64,000 nt of DNA from contig AP031359.1 of the NCBI GenBank assembly GCA_037833965.1, positions 1,484,001 to 1,548,000 of the forward strand. The letters are read 5' to 3'. A program made the position numbers and the translations under genes. Under the pieces are notes generated by a model. The model was not told the DNA's origin, did not search any database, and was given only the letters and a program-made list of their open reading frames with translations. Every line of letters begins with the position of its first letter. Position 1 is the stretch's first letter. Positions 11,241 to 21,985 of this stretch are shown here, one piece after another. Source of the DNA: Marchantia polymorpha subsp. ruderalis. Taxonomy: Eukaryota; Streptophyta; Marchantiopsida; Marchantiales; Marchantiaceae.

Positions 11241-12013
11241 AAACGTGTTTTTGGCTCTTTAATTTGTATCAAGAAGTCAAGAATCATTTCTCTTCTTGTT
11301 TGCTCAACTCAAAAGAAAAGGCCTAGCTAAGTTGCAACTTTTCGCCTGCAGTTGGACTTTTCACTAATGTTAATGACAAGGTACGATCTTTCCTCATCTC
11401 TCGCAAACTCTACCAACAATGCTTTCTTACTCTAAGGACCACTGTCTTTGACTCCTTCTCACCTTGCAACTTGCTGCTTGCCACTCCCACCTAAAACTTT
11501 GCAACGTTGTATTGAAGTTCTCAAGAAGTTGCAATAATCCTCTTCTAAAGCTTGTGCAAAAACAGTTGATCAATCTCTTGAGGAACTTCAATTTCCTCCA
11601 TTTAAGGTCTTGCATGCACACTAAATGTCTTCATCAATGCTCACGCCATCTTTGAAATTTAACTTGAATACTGTTCAATTTTCCAGTGGTAAATCTCTAC
11701 AAAACCAAGAATGCCAATCAGGCCATGAATAATAATCTTTCCCTAAAAGACAGAAAATTCATCAAGAAAATATGTGACGGTGCAACTTTCAAGCGACTTA
11801 AAGTTGCTGCCAAGATTGCTTCTACAAACAAGGTCGACATTGGGAGAAAAGTCTGGTCATACGTTCAAAATAGACTCCGTGGAGAGGGGCAAACTTTATT
11901 GCCCGATTGGGCCAACCAATTGCCGCCAAGAAGAGAAGTGAAGAGAAAAATGCTCTTCTTGTAATGAAAATTGGCATCAAGGATGATCTTGATGGAGATC
12001 AAAGAAGTCTCAC
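11241..12013. other. Unassigned stretch between element E and the D LTR
   Basis: About 770 bases without a recognisable element. It could include the 5' LTR of E, but no TG...CA ends or repeat of 6786-7000 was found by eye. The open frame at 11686-11964 is listed separately. The sequence ends abruptly at the LTR end at 12014. Confidence 0.4.
11686..11964 (+). other. Unrecognised 92-codon open frame
   Basis: The protein is basic and ordinary in composition, with segments DRKFIKKICDGATFKRLKVAA and GRKVWSYVQNRLRGEG, unlike the low-complexity shadows elsewhere. It is preceded by AATTTTCCAG directly before the open frame, which looks like a 3' splice site, so it could be an exon or captured gene fragment. 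No family was recognised and there is no other coding sequence around it. It may equally be chance. Confidence 0.2.
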
Positions 12014-13793
12014 TGTGATAACACACAAGATTGAAGCATAATGGTACAGATCTTGACTTTGGGGTCCGCTGTCCCCGAAGAAACCTGGTTTGAAGGAATC
12101 TCTGGGGTTTCACCCACTGTTCTTCCAATCTTCTCCACTACGTGCTCTAGTATCTCCTCACTCAAAGTAAGTTCCTTCACATGCTCTTCACTAGTCTTTG
12201 GCTCCGGCACGTCTACTTTCTCCGAAGATCTACCTCTATCCTACGGAGACACTCGCTCCATCTCCGAAGGCCGAAGACATTGACCCAAAGTCGCCGTCCT
12301 CTCCTCCGAAGATCTCACTTCCCCCAAAGATCTCTTAACCTGCACCCCCGAAGGTCAACTCTCAGGAGTCCAAAGATCCTCTTCCATCACTGCTTCTTCC
12401 TCCGCCGAACTTGCGGTTCTTTGAGACATAGCTACACTACTCTACGAGCTCTCTGCTACTACTACCCAACGTTGTGCCTTCTTCTTCGGTTTAGCACGCG
12501 TCTTCGGCGTCCTCGAACGTGTTGCAACCAACTTCACCATCCGTGCTTCCAGACCTCGTGCATCAACACTGGAATCTGCCACCTTTTGTCTCTTTGCCGA
12601 TTGTCTCCAAGGCACCTCCTCTGCCGTGACCACCTCCACACGAACAAGACGAGATGCTGGCTCTCTAATAGTCTCTTCAATTTGAGGTTTCTCCTAGACT
12701 GGCTCCTTGTCTTTTTTTGATTCCATGATCTCCCTTTCTCTTAGGGAATTTCCGCTCCTCACTCTTGGTCAACAATCCCATCCCGCGGTAGAAATTGACC
12801 AAGAACAGCGTCATATAATTTATCATGGCTTCTTCCCACGCGTTGCTCAAAAAAATGCTCCAACAAATCTTCGCCCAGTGAATCACTTTCCCTCGTACTA
12901 CCGCTCCATAAATCTGACTTGCCACGCCATCCCATATGTTGTTTTCTGCGGCCGTAAGATATGCATCAACATTGTCGACACGATGCATTTCTTTGGATTG
13001 TAGTACTTGTCAGTACTCAAGCCGTTTGTGCTCAATCAAGGTTTCGTAAACAGCTTCGCAAACGTCGCCTCTTCGGCGCTTGTCACTCCGACGCTTTCCT
13101 TGTTGAAAGTAGAATTTCCTTCCTTGTCCGCGCATGGCCCTAAGATGCGCGTTCAATGCTCAATCGTCCACAGCAGAGGATTACCGCAAAGGTCGGTACC
13201 CACGTGCTTGTTCTTGTCTAACCATTCCTTACAAACTGTCGCCGAGACGCAATTCCAATCCCACAATAAGAAATTGGGTCGCATTGCGATCAACTCCTTT
13301 CAGTACTTCTATAATTCTTTATCTAGCATCTTCAGCAAGATCAATTTTGGTCTTGATGATTTCTTAGCGCACGCCATGTCTCATGTAGGATGGTCTTTAA
13401 GCTCTCCAATTCCAAGTCGCACTCACGCACATTGTCGGCGCAAAGTTCCCAATTTGTGTAATTTACCCCCAACACCCTAACGGTTCTTGAATGGCTGCAA
13501 ATTGGCATCCGCAATGCTAGTAGTTACTTTCTAGTCTCATGCAATTTCAAATGATAACGGGTCGTCTTTGCCGAAGATCCGTCTACTACATCGCCAAAGA
13601 TATCTGCGCCGAAGTCCGAAGATCTTAGGCCAAAGACTCCAAAGACGGATTCAATCTAGCCTTAACTACTAATTACCCAATTTCCTTTATACATTCTAAT
13701 TCCAACCATTATGAACCTATATGTACATGTTCTACCTCCAATACACTTCAAATTTATTCTTTTATCCAAAATTCAAAAAAATTATACACCACA
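12014..13793 (-). repeat. 3' LTR of element D, internally deleted
   Basis: Its 5' end is at 13793, reading TGTGGTGTATAATTTTTTTG on the minus strand directly after D's polypurine tract. Its 3' end is at about 12014 (TTATCACA on the minus strand). The near-terminal block GATCTGTACCATTATGCTTC at 12030-12050 is joined directly to the ORFx linker, so the coiled-coil half of ORFx and most of the downstream LTR region are deleted. Length 1.78 kb against 3.3-3.5 kb for related complete LTRs. Confidence 0.7.
12050..13378 (-). pseudogene. ORFx, 3'-deleted copy in the D LTR
   Basis: ATG at 13378-13376 (MACAKKSSRPKL). The N-terminal domain is readable with stops: FLLWDWNCVSATVCKEW, GNPLLWTIEH, LGPCADKEG, KESVGVTSAEE, then an open piece from 12988 with VIHWAKICW and LFLVNFYRGMGLLTKSEERKFP. 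The linker keeps a basic patch AKPKKKAQRW (12560-12500) followed by VVVAESS. The frame ends near 12050 at the deletion that removes the coiled coil. No catalytic motif is visible. Confidence 0.65.
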
Positions 13794-13808
13794 TACTCCC
13801 CTCCCCAA
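13794..13808 (-). other. Polypurine tract of element D
   Basis: On the minus strand TTGGGGAGGGGAGTA lies immediately before the TGTGGTG of the 3' LTR. This is the position and composition of a plus-strand primer. Confidence 0.75.
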
Positions 13809-13831
13809 TTGTGAGCGATCCCGCAAACACC

Positions 13832-16296
13832 TTAGGAGTAGATTTTCTTTAGTCTCCAACCATTCACTTGTGTTCCTAGCATTTGACTTGAGAGATATGC
13901 CAATTGAACGGATCCATTCGGAAACATTTCCACTACCCGGAAAGGCTCATCCATCTCAAATGTAACTTTTTTGGAAACCAAGCGTGCCGACTGTCATACA
14001 TTAAAGCTGGATTGCCGTTGAGGAGCGCCATCGGCCAAATTTATTTGTCATATGCTTCCTTCCTTTTCACCTGAACTCGCTCCATGAGTAACATTGAAAA
14101 TCCTGTCTTTGCTCTTCCACAGACAACACCTCTTGTAACTAATACAACTAACTATCTTCTTTGTCTAGTCGTCGTCAATCCAACAGCCGATGGGTAGGCA
14201 CTTCAAACTCGATGGGTAAAATTGGGTGCTGACCATACGCTAGGAAGTATGATGTCTGCTTGGTAGTCAGTTTCTCTGCTTGGCGATATGTCCACAACGC
14301 CGCTGGTAACTTTGTATCTCAGTAATGCGCATGACTTACTGTGACTTTAAGAAAAATCTTGCAAAGAAGCCCGTTTGATTTCTCCGTTAACCTGTTAGCC
14401 TTCGGGTTGTACGGGGTAGTCTTCCGATGCTTAATCTGAAAATGAAAGGTGAGGTCTTCAATGACCGTATTCAAAGAAATGGGTTCCTTGTTCACAGATC
14501 AATTTCAATGGGCATCCGTATCTCGTAATAATGGATTCAAATAAGAATTTAGACACAATCACTACATTGTCACGATGCGTAGCTTCGGCCTCTACCATCT
14601 TGGTAGAGTAGTCCGTTGCCACTAGAATGTATTGTCTTCGTGTATGTAGCGTAGCCGGTTGAATTGGCCCTACGAAGTTGATCCTCCACTAGCCAGAGGG
14701 GCTAGGGCCATAATTGAAATTAGCAGCCACCGCGTGATGGACGTAGGTCTCCCAGTTCTCTGAAAATTGTCACACTTCTGAATTTAATTATGCACATCCT
14801 TGAACATAGTAGTACACCAGTACCCTATATTCAAAATCTTTGACATTGTGTTCTTGGTGGCGTAATGTCCTCCGACTCCTTCAGTGTGCATTGCAGCGAT
14901 AACTCGCCCTACTTTTATGACCTCCAAACAGCAAATAATTTGGAAGCCGCTTGGACAACATCCCTTTTTGGATTTGATATGGCTCAGATTTGTGGACGAA
15001 GACTACGCGTTGCTTCACATCCATCCCATCTGGGCACCGTAGAGTGAGTAGGTATTAAAAAAGATCTGCGTATCCTGAGTCAGGACTTGCGGTCAACTGA
15101 AAAAATAGTTCGTCAAGGAAATCATCAGCCAGCTTATTCCCTTCAGGTTGGATCCACAATCGAGACAAGTAATCTGCATTTTTGTGATGGACACCCTTCC
15201 GTGTCTACACAAAAAATGTGAACTCTTGTAGGAGCAGTACCCACCTCGCAATACGACCCAATAAAATCGGCCTTCTTCACCAAGTGCTGTAGTGCATAAT
15301 GATCCGCATGAAAAACAAATTTGTAGCCCAGTAGGTAGTGTCGAAACTTCTTCACAAAAAACATCATACCCAGCGCTTTGCGCTTAGTAGTGGTGTAATT
15401 CTTCTCCGCAGCCAACAGTTGCCTACTTGCAAAATAAATCGGGTTATCTTTCTTGTTCTCATCTTTCTGACTTAGCACTACCCCAATGGCAAACGCCGAG
15501 GTATCCATGTACACGTGATATGCCTTCTTTCAATCTGGACTCTGTAATACATGTGCAGAAGTTTGTTTGGCCTCTAGTGCTTCAAACCTCTTCTTCTCTT
15601 TCCATTCATAGGGCTCATCCTTCTTTAACAACTTGGTAAGACTGGCAGCAATAATCGCATACATATGAATAAATCGCCAGTGCTTCAATACAGCTCGCAA
15701 CTTCCAATTTTGTAGGTGCCTCCAAGATAACTTTGATCTTCTTTTTGTCCATTGCTATGCCTTCGGCGGACACTCTGCGTCTTAATAGGATGCCACTCGT
15801 CATGAAAAAAAAACACTTCTCCGATGTAGTGACAGATGAGACTCTCTGCACTTCTCAAATGTCTACTGCAAATAGCCAAGGTGTTGATTCCGAGGACCGA
15901 ATACACAAAAGTCATCAATGAAGATCTCCATGAATTTTCTTAGATGATCTTGAAAAATGGAAGTCATCATTTATTGAAAGGTTGCGGGTGCATTGCACAA
16001 CCCAAAGGGCATCTTATGATACGCATAAGTTCCCTAGTCGGTAGTGAACGTTGTTTTGTCCTTGTGTTGTTCACGAATTGACACCTGATTGTAGCCTGAA
16101 AATCCATCCAAGAAGCCATAACATTCGTGTTTTGCTACATGATCTAAAATTGCATCTTTAAAGGGCAATAGATGATGGTCCTTCCGAGTAGCGGCGTTCC
16201 TTCCAAAAGTCTTGACATACTCGGATCTTTCCTGTTTTCTTCTTTGGCACTATCAGAATAGGGGAGGTCCACTTGTTGCTTAGTACCGAATATATG
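13832..16296 (-). pseudogene. Pol of element D: RT (C-terminal part), RNase H, integrase
   Basis: Continues D's pol to the left of the solo LTR that splits the RT. From 16290 downward: YSVLSNKWTSPILIVPKK (RT fingers), the palm motif EIFIDDFCVFG near 15935-15900 (catalytic pair intact), RNase H with YMDTSAFAIGVVLSQKDENKKD (signature DTSAFAIGVVLSQ, 15514 onward) and HADHYALQHL, then an integrase with stops and frame changes (14800-13850) keeping ILVATDYSTKMVEAEA and a C-terminal module HARFPGKLHL-like at about 13960-13980. It ends at TAA 13834-13832. Clearly defective but colinear with B's pol (41143-43981). Confidence 0.75.
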
Positions 16297-16493
16297 TGTA
16301 ATAATCCACTAAAGGCTAAAACTGCAATATAGTGGTAGAAAGGTCGAACCCACAGGGACAGAGGAACACACAGGGTACAAAGTGTCACTTTTAACAGACT
16401 ATTGAGGAGTTTGAATTCTCAGGCGACTGTCACTCCCAGAAATACTGCAAGTGTCCACTCGGAGCTTACTCGGAGGTCGCACAGTGCAGCGTA

Positions 16494-16515
16494 ACACACA
16501 CACACACACACACAC
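16494..16515 (+). repeat. (CA)n microsatellite
   Basis: Eleven AC/CA units in the U5 portion of solo LTR 1; B's LTR has only a short GTGTGTGTGT at the corresponding place. Confidence 0.9.
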
Positions 16516-17247
16516 ATGAAACTACAGAAACACAACCCAGAGATCCGTTAGGACCTCTACTCAAGATTTCAGAGGGAAAGTCTCTCGCGAGCACTCGGCG
16601 AAGCTGCGGGTAGTGACTCCCAACTCCGGCTTTTACAACCCGCCCACTAGCTTTCTACTAGTGTGGGAAACCCGGATTGGACTTCCTACTTCGGATCGAA
16701 GTCACTCATACGCGGTGAACAACACTCTCAACTCACAAAACACGCAGAGAACACAGGTCCGCACGGAAGGACTCACTGAGAAACGTTCCAGTAACACACC
16801 ATAACAGTCTATTGAAGAGTTTGTATTCTTAGGCACTTGTCATTCCTAGAAATACTACAGGGGCTACCCTAAAGGCACTTGCTGCAGCGTAACCTGAATT
16901 TACAACCAAGGCTTACACGAAGTATCAAAACTTCACTTTGGCATTCAGGGGAAAAATCATTCCCGAAGGAGTACAATCAGAAATAACCACTCAAAGGTGT
17001 AAGGGGGAAAATGTTCAAGTATCTAACTCGTCACTGGCTCTTAGCATCGGCAATCACCCGCAGCTGTAGATCCGAGCAACTCAAGTCTCTAACCAATGTA
17101 CTAGCTCTGAACATTTGGCCGAAGGCCTTCAGCTACACAATGCGGATCGCTAAGGTGTAGCTCCTCTTGCGTGGTGACAGAACTAAGGACACAAACACGC
17201 AGAGAAAATGAGTTCCTGATCTGCACTTCCGAAATTGGGAAAGATCC

Positions 17248-17276
17248 CAAGGCAAGACGCCTTGAACTACTTTATA
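17248..17276 (-). promoter_or_regulatory. TATAAAG plus hairpin module, solo LTR 1
   Basis: On the minus strand TATAAAG (17276-17270), then the hairpin CAAGGC-GTCTT-GCCTTG (17264-17248). Same order and spacing as in B at 37331-37360. In this subfamily it lies about 40 bases after ORFx ends. Confidence 0.5.
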
Positions 17277-17312
17277 CCTTCTAAGTCCTAACTAACACTA
17301 CACTACACTATG

Positions 17313-18960
17313 CTATGCGCCTGCACAGAACCACGCTACACTACACTCCGCGGAACCTGTGCTTCGCCTCCTGCGCGACGGACTGCCGCGCACTAACTCC
17401 CTACCCTGCCAGTCCTCAGCTCGACTGCGCAGTCCCAATCGCCGCAACACCGCGGAAACCTCCGTCTCAAGGGTGGCCATGATGTCTCGCGCCTTCGATA
17501 GAAAAGAATCCAGCTTCTTCGCTACTCGCCGCCGACTCCGACTGTCATCCGTCAACAACCCGGCTGCACGAAGCTCTAACTCCCGCAGTGTGAGTCTCTC
17601 CTGCGCCGCCACTTCCCATTGGGTGTAGCCCTTGAGACAGTGGGTGACTCGCCTTGCCATCTCTTCCTTCGTGCGATCTGCCTCTCGTCGGCGATCGTCT
17701 TCAATTACCACCAACTGCGATTCGGCCTCCTCACGCTGTGCTCTCAATTCTCCGCACTCGGATTGCAGCCTGCGGATTAATTCCTCATCCGCCTGTCGCG
17801 CGAGCTGACATTGCTCTAACAACCGCGTCTATCGCACGAGCTCCTCTGACAAAACCTGATTCTGAGTTTTCTCAGAAATCAGTGCTTCCGTGACCTTCAC
17901 CTGCTCCTTGGTGAGCTCTTCCAGTCTCCCATCCTTCACCTTGTCGTAGTGTTTGTACAATTTCCGATTGAGATTGTACTGACCCCACAAGCATTGATGC
18001 TTCTCTCGCAATTCCTTAAGTTCCCGGTCCACCCGAGCTAGCAACTTGCTGGTGTGGACTTTAGTGCGAGTTTGCCTGCGCACTAACTCGACGTAGGACC
18101 CAGGCTGGCGAGGATCCGCGTATTTCTCCATCTTGCGATCCAAGTATCTCAGCAGAGGTACTACCTGCTCACAGAGCGTCGCCGCCGGCGCACCAACTAA
18201 TTCTTCCTCCTCCTCCTCGGTGGATCCCGATCCGGACACTCATTCCGTGGATCCTCCTTCTTCATCATCCTCCGAAGGGAGGATTTTGGTCGCCATTGAT
18301 TGCGTCGGCGACTGGCCTGAGTGGGGCTGCGAGTGGTCTGCGTGTTCTGCCTCCGATGGCGCTCCTGCAGCCTCGCTGCTCCCTGCTAAAATGTCCAAGG
18401 TGGTGGGTGAATGCGACCGTGCCACATCCCCATCGTCCGCCTGTTGTGCTGCGACTGTAACTTCTTCGCCGCCGGCGTCTACCGCCGAAGGCGATCGTGC
18501 GGAATGTGTCTGCGCGGGGTGTAATTGTGCATCGCGCGCACGAATTTCATCCTGCGGACAGACAATCCGCTCCTCCGTTAGGTCCTGCTCTCCTGATTGG
18601 TCCTGCTACCCCCTTAGATTCTGCGCGAGGGATGCGTCCGGCCTACGTGTAGGCGCAAATCCCAGCGCTTCACCCGCCGAAGGCGCAGTGCCGAAGACGT
18701 CTACCGCCGAAGGCGGCCCGCCCGATGTCCCTTGGCCCGAAGGTCCTTTCGCCGAAGGCGCATCTTCCGGCGGATTCCCCGCCAAAGGTGCGGCTTCCGC
18801 CGACTTCTTGCTTGTAACTCGTTGGCTCGAAGGCCCTGGCTCCGAAGGCGCAAATCTTGGCGCTCTTTCCGCCGGAGGACCTTGCCCCGAAGGCCTTTGA
18901 GCCGAAGGCGGATCTTCCGCCGGCTCCTTCCCCTTCCTGCGTTGTACCGGGGGTGAGTCC
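17313..18960 (-). pseudogene. ORFx, N-terminally deleted copy in solo LTR 1
   Basis: Only linker, coiled coil and C-terminal region are present. The linker (18960-18240) is made of imperfect PSAE/PSAG units; ALDILAGSSEAAGAPSE matches B's ALDILAGSGAAVAAE. Then come LCEQVVPLLRYLDRKMEKY and SYVELVRRQTRTKV, about 200 residues of heptad-like coiled coil, and the C-terminal block RVTHCLKGYTQWEVAAQE with SRSRRRVAKKLDSFLSKARD. Two in-frame stops, TGA at about 18242-18240 and TAG at 17831-17829, lie where B has sense codons. The TAG replaces a Gln codon (CAG to TAG), the change expected from deamination at a CHG site. Otherwise the frame is open. Confidence 0.75.
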
Positions 18961-19100
18961 TGCCTATGCGTATGCGGCCTTCACGGCGGAGATCCCGCCG
19001 ACGTCAAACCCTAGTTCGCCTATGCGTAGGCGAACTTCCCTCGTCCGCGCATAGGACCAACTTCCCTCGCCTATGCGTAGGCGAAGATCTTCGTATCTTT
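18480..19100 (-). repeat. Array of short hairpin-forming repeats (GCCGAAGGC, CGCCTATGCGTAGGCG)
   Basis: GCCGAAGGCG or close variants recur more than ten times between 18480 and 18920; each can fold as a four-pair stem with a three-base loop. Upstream of the linker, the perfect inverted repeat CGCCTATGCGTAGGCG occurs twice (about 19017-19032 and 19069-19084), with variants near 18640 and 18960. Part of the array encodes the P-S-A-E linker of ORFx; the rest is U3. Confidence 0.6.
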
Positions 19101-19502
19101 CGACCGTCACAACTCCTTGAGTCCTCATCCGTTCCAGGCGTTCTTGAGCTCGTTGGAATCAGCGCGTCAAGCTCTTTCCAACAAAACCCTAACCAAGTCA
19201 AGTCGTTTGGAAATTGATCAGATTCTGAGGGATTTCTCTAGCGCCGAAGGCGCAGCGCCGAAGGCGGATTACGCGCCTTGCGCCAAAGGGGTACTCCTTC
19301 AGAGCCCGTCGTTTAGGGCGGCGCCTGTTCCAGACGTTGCGCCCAACTCCTGGATTCTACAAGATCTTTTGAGATTCTTTGAGATCATCCAGTTTCACTC
19401 TATTTTGATGCACCGATGGCTATTTACACTACTGCCGCGGTACAGTTTTCCGAAAATGTTTTAAATTCCGCAAAAATCCCAAAAGTGGGGTACCACAATA
19501 TG

Positions 19503-19842
19503 ATTCTTGCACTAAGGTGCTTATCAATCTCGTCTTTGCCCAAAAAAAAGTACTTCGGATTCAGACGGTACTGACGCTAACGCACTAGGACGACATCATC
19601 CATCACGTCAATACAATGTTCTCCATAACAAAAAGGTATGCCTTTCATGTATTTGATTTTTCAGGCAAACACATCTTCGTAGTTTAGGAGGAAACTACGT
19701 AAAGTCTCTAGCTCTACTCCAGTCACATGACTAGAGAGCTTCAGCACTCTGTGGGGCAGAACTCTACATCTTGACAGTCACTCGGGTCTACTACTCCCTC
19801 CGTGTGACTGATCTCGCTTCAGACAAGCCCCACCGCTAGTTG
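19503..19842 (-). pseudogene. Pol of element D, N-terminal part after the TAG
   Basis: Minus-strand continuation of D's frame after the gag-pro stop, up to the solo LTR in the RT. It reads RQYRLNPKYFFLGKDEIDKHLSA near 19600-19510 (signature QYRLNPKY and KDEIDK), the counterpart of B's QYRLNPKYSLLVKDEIDKYLSA. A TGA lies eight codons after the TAG, where B has AGA. Confidence 0.65.
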
Positions 19843-19845
19843 CTA
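19837..19845 (-). promoter_or_regulatory. TAG CAA CTA readthrough context, element D
   Basis: On the minus strand the gag-pro frame of D ends TAG CAA CTA, the same nine bases as in B at 41140-41148, although the surrounding sequence has diverged. The motif fits the TAG-CAR-YYA stop-suppression context known from tobamoviruses and from the SIRE1 plant retroelement. Confidence 0.6.
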
Positions 19846-21985
19846 TTCAGCCTCTTCCTGGATGCCTGGCTCTTCCTCTATCTCATAACACTCTAGATAA
19901 CGTACATGTGGATCATTCTTTGAGGACAAGGTGTCCTTCGCCGAGGTGTACCCAGAGCTAGTCGAAGGAGTCTCTCCTTCATGCGGGATCTTGTCCCAAG
20001 GTACGGTTATCTTTGGCCCTTCCTTCTAATCTGGATTTCAAAATTGCAACCTCTGTTTGTGCCAATCCGTGTGGACTCTGGCACCGTATAGCCAGCACCT
20101 ACCAATCAACACATTATACCCCATCTTCACGAGGGGCCTCAAGATGATATACGTCAATGGGAATGCCACTACTCCAATGACAGGTCAGACATCCCGCAAT
20201 ATCTTCGGAGGTTCCCTTCAAATCTGGTCCGCTAGCTGTATGATTTGCGATGTCGACTTGAAAGATTTAAATTTCACTTGATGGATCGTCTCTTTGGTCA
20301 TGATATTGATCCTCGACCCCAAATCAAGGTGTACCTTACGGATGGTACATCCGCAGATCTCTATGTCAAAGTCCGGGGCTCCCAAATCTTCGTGCAAAAT
20401 TTGGTATACTTGCGGCAACTTGGAAGCCCTTACCCTCCAAGGTCGTTTCAACGCGACGGCCAACATCTTACGATATATTTTATTATCCTCCAGCAGCTGC
20501 CGGAAGGTAATGTTGGCCCTATGCTCGTACAAGTCGGCTGCGATGTCGTAATGAGGATCGTTGATCACAGCCGGTGCTTGAATTCTTCTATCCTCCTTCG
20601 GCTTTGTGCTAGGTAGTGATGTACCTTTGAGATGATGGTCGCACTGCGCAATTCCTCGCGGAGTAACCCACTTACTTTGTCCTTGATATCTTGGTCATAC
20701 GTTCTTCAAAGCATTTGCACTGAGGATTCATCAGACTGAGATTCTTCTTGTGCCGAAGATCAAAGATCTAAGGCCGAAGGCTTGTCCTTCTGCGCCAAAG
20801 ACTCGGATTTCTTTGAACGAGGCTCCTCTTGTTTAGACAAAGATGCCTTCACCTCGCTTCACTAACACTCGTGCGTCTTCTTCCGTTTGCTCTTCGCCAA
20901 AGATGCGTCCTTTTGACGGGTCGCACTTCACGTCTCCACGCGTCCTACCAGGATCTCTTTGTCCGCCCACAAATTGTCTTGCTCTTTGGGGCCCGAACTC
21001 AAATCAACCTTGTTGACTTGTACATCATCTCTGCCGGATGGCGTCACGAAGCGTACTTGCGGCCGGGGTGCCATCGGCTGAACGCACTTCACTGCAGTAT
21101 GCCCCAAATTTTGACAATTACTACACATAGGCATGTATTCCATCTGTCTTTGAGGTTGAGGGCAATCGGGGGATCAATGTCCGGGTGCCCCACAATTATA
21201 ACAAGAATTTTTCAGAGCTTCATCATCGCTCCAAGTGGCACCATTCTTCGTTGCGGCACGGTGGTCGCGACTTCTCTCTACGCATACCGGGGTATGTGCA
21301 CTGGATGGATGGGCGTAGTGAAAGGCCCTCCTTGCACTGCATATGCAGTATCTTTAGCGTTTTCAACGTAGTAACCTCCCGATTCCCACGTCGGTGCCCA
21401 TTCCACTGCCTTGACTAGGTGATATTGTCCCACCGACCTACATTCTATAATAGCGTGTCCCACTCCACCACAGTAGGTACACCATAAGTTTGGTCTCATG
21501 CGTGTGGGCGACTTCCTTTGATCTTGGCCTTCCACGAAATGGACATTTGAATCCGCGAAATCCTTTGCTAACACATCCACTTTTGACACGATACCTGAAG
21601 AAACCTTCAACGACATCGTCATCCAGCGATTCTTCTTCTTTCCGGAAGACTTCTTCCGTGACTTCTTGTTCCATGAAGAGGTAGAGTCTTCCGCCTCACT
21701 TGTCTCCGACAAAGACAAAGATTCTTCAGATGAAAGAGTTTTCGGCCTTTTTCGTCGTCAATTACTATTGGACTTGCGATCATCGGAACCGCGATCCTTC
21801 CTTCTTTGGTTTAGCATGGAAGTTTCAAATGCTTCTACCAAAGCAATCACGTCTTCAATGTCGTTGGCTTTGCTTCGCCGACAGAAGGTCTCCATATCAA
21901 TTGGCAAATCCGTGACAAACCAATCAATTGCTTGTTGCGTGGAGTATGGTACTCCCAACCCAGTCTTCGAGATTCAGTCCAGGTT
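19843..21985 (-). pseudogene. Gag-protease of element D, 5'-truncated
   Basis: Starts abruptly at about 21985 inside the gag core (KTGLGVPYSTQQAIDWFVTDL, short signature QQAIDWFVT, counterpart of QQAVDWYVT in B); everything upstream is deleted. Downstream come a Ser/Lys-rich patch, zinc knuckles CTYCGGVGHAIIEC (about 21490-21430) and CSNCQNLGHTAVKC (about 21130-21085), and the protease region ANITFRQLLEDNKIYRKML with HLDLGSRINIMTKE, where the active-site DSG of B has become DLG. Stops and frame changes occur throughout. It ends at the TAG at 19845-19843. Confidence 0.75.

Larger units (their letters stand above)
16297..19497 (-). repeat. Solo LTR 1 (B subfamily), TSD ATATG
   Basis: Complete 3201-base LTR reading TGTGGTACCCCACTTTTGG... 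to ...TGGATTATTACA on the minus strand. It is flanked by a perfect five-base direct repeat ATATG (16292-16296 and 19498-19502), and the flanks rejoin exactly into the RT of element D, so this is a true insertion with no internal region left. The start aligns closely with B's LTR (26300). Compared with B it lacks the ORFx N-terminal domain. The U5 side holds a diverged direct repeat of about 60 bases (16393-16455 and 16803-16862), 410 bases apart. Confidence 0.88.

Noticed and set aside
16494-16515. CA repeat as a possible CRISPR-like or minisatellite array
   Set aside because: A simple dinucleotide microsatellite with no spacers. No CRISPR array exists in the window.
18133-18900. 255-codon plus-strand frame in solo LTR 1
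   Set aside because: Antisense to the ORFx linker; the PAEG/SAEG repeats simply mirror GCCGAAGGC words. The minus strand carries the recognised protein.
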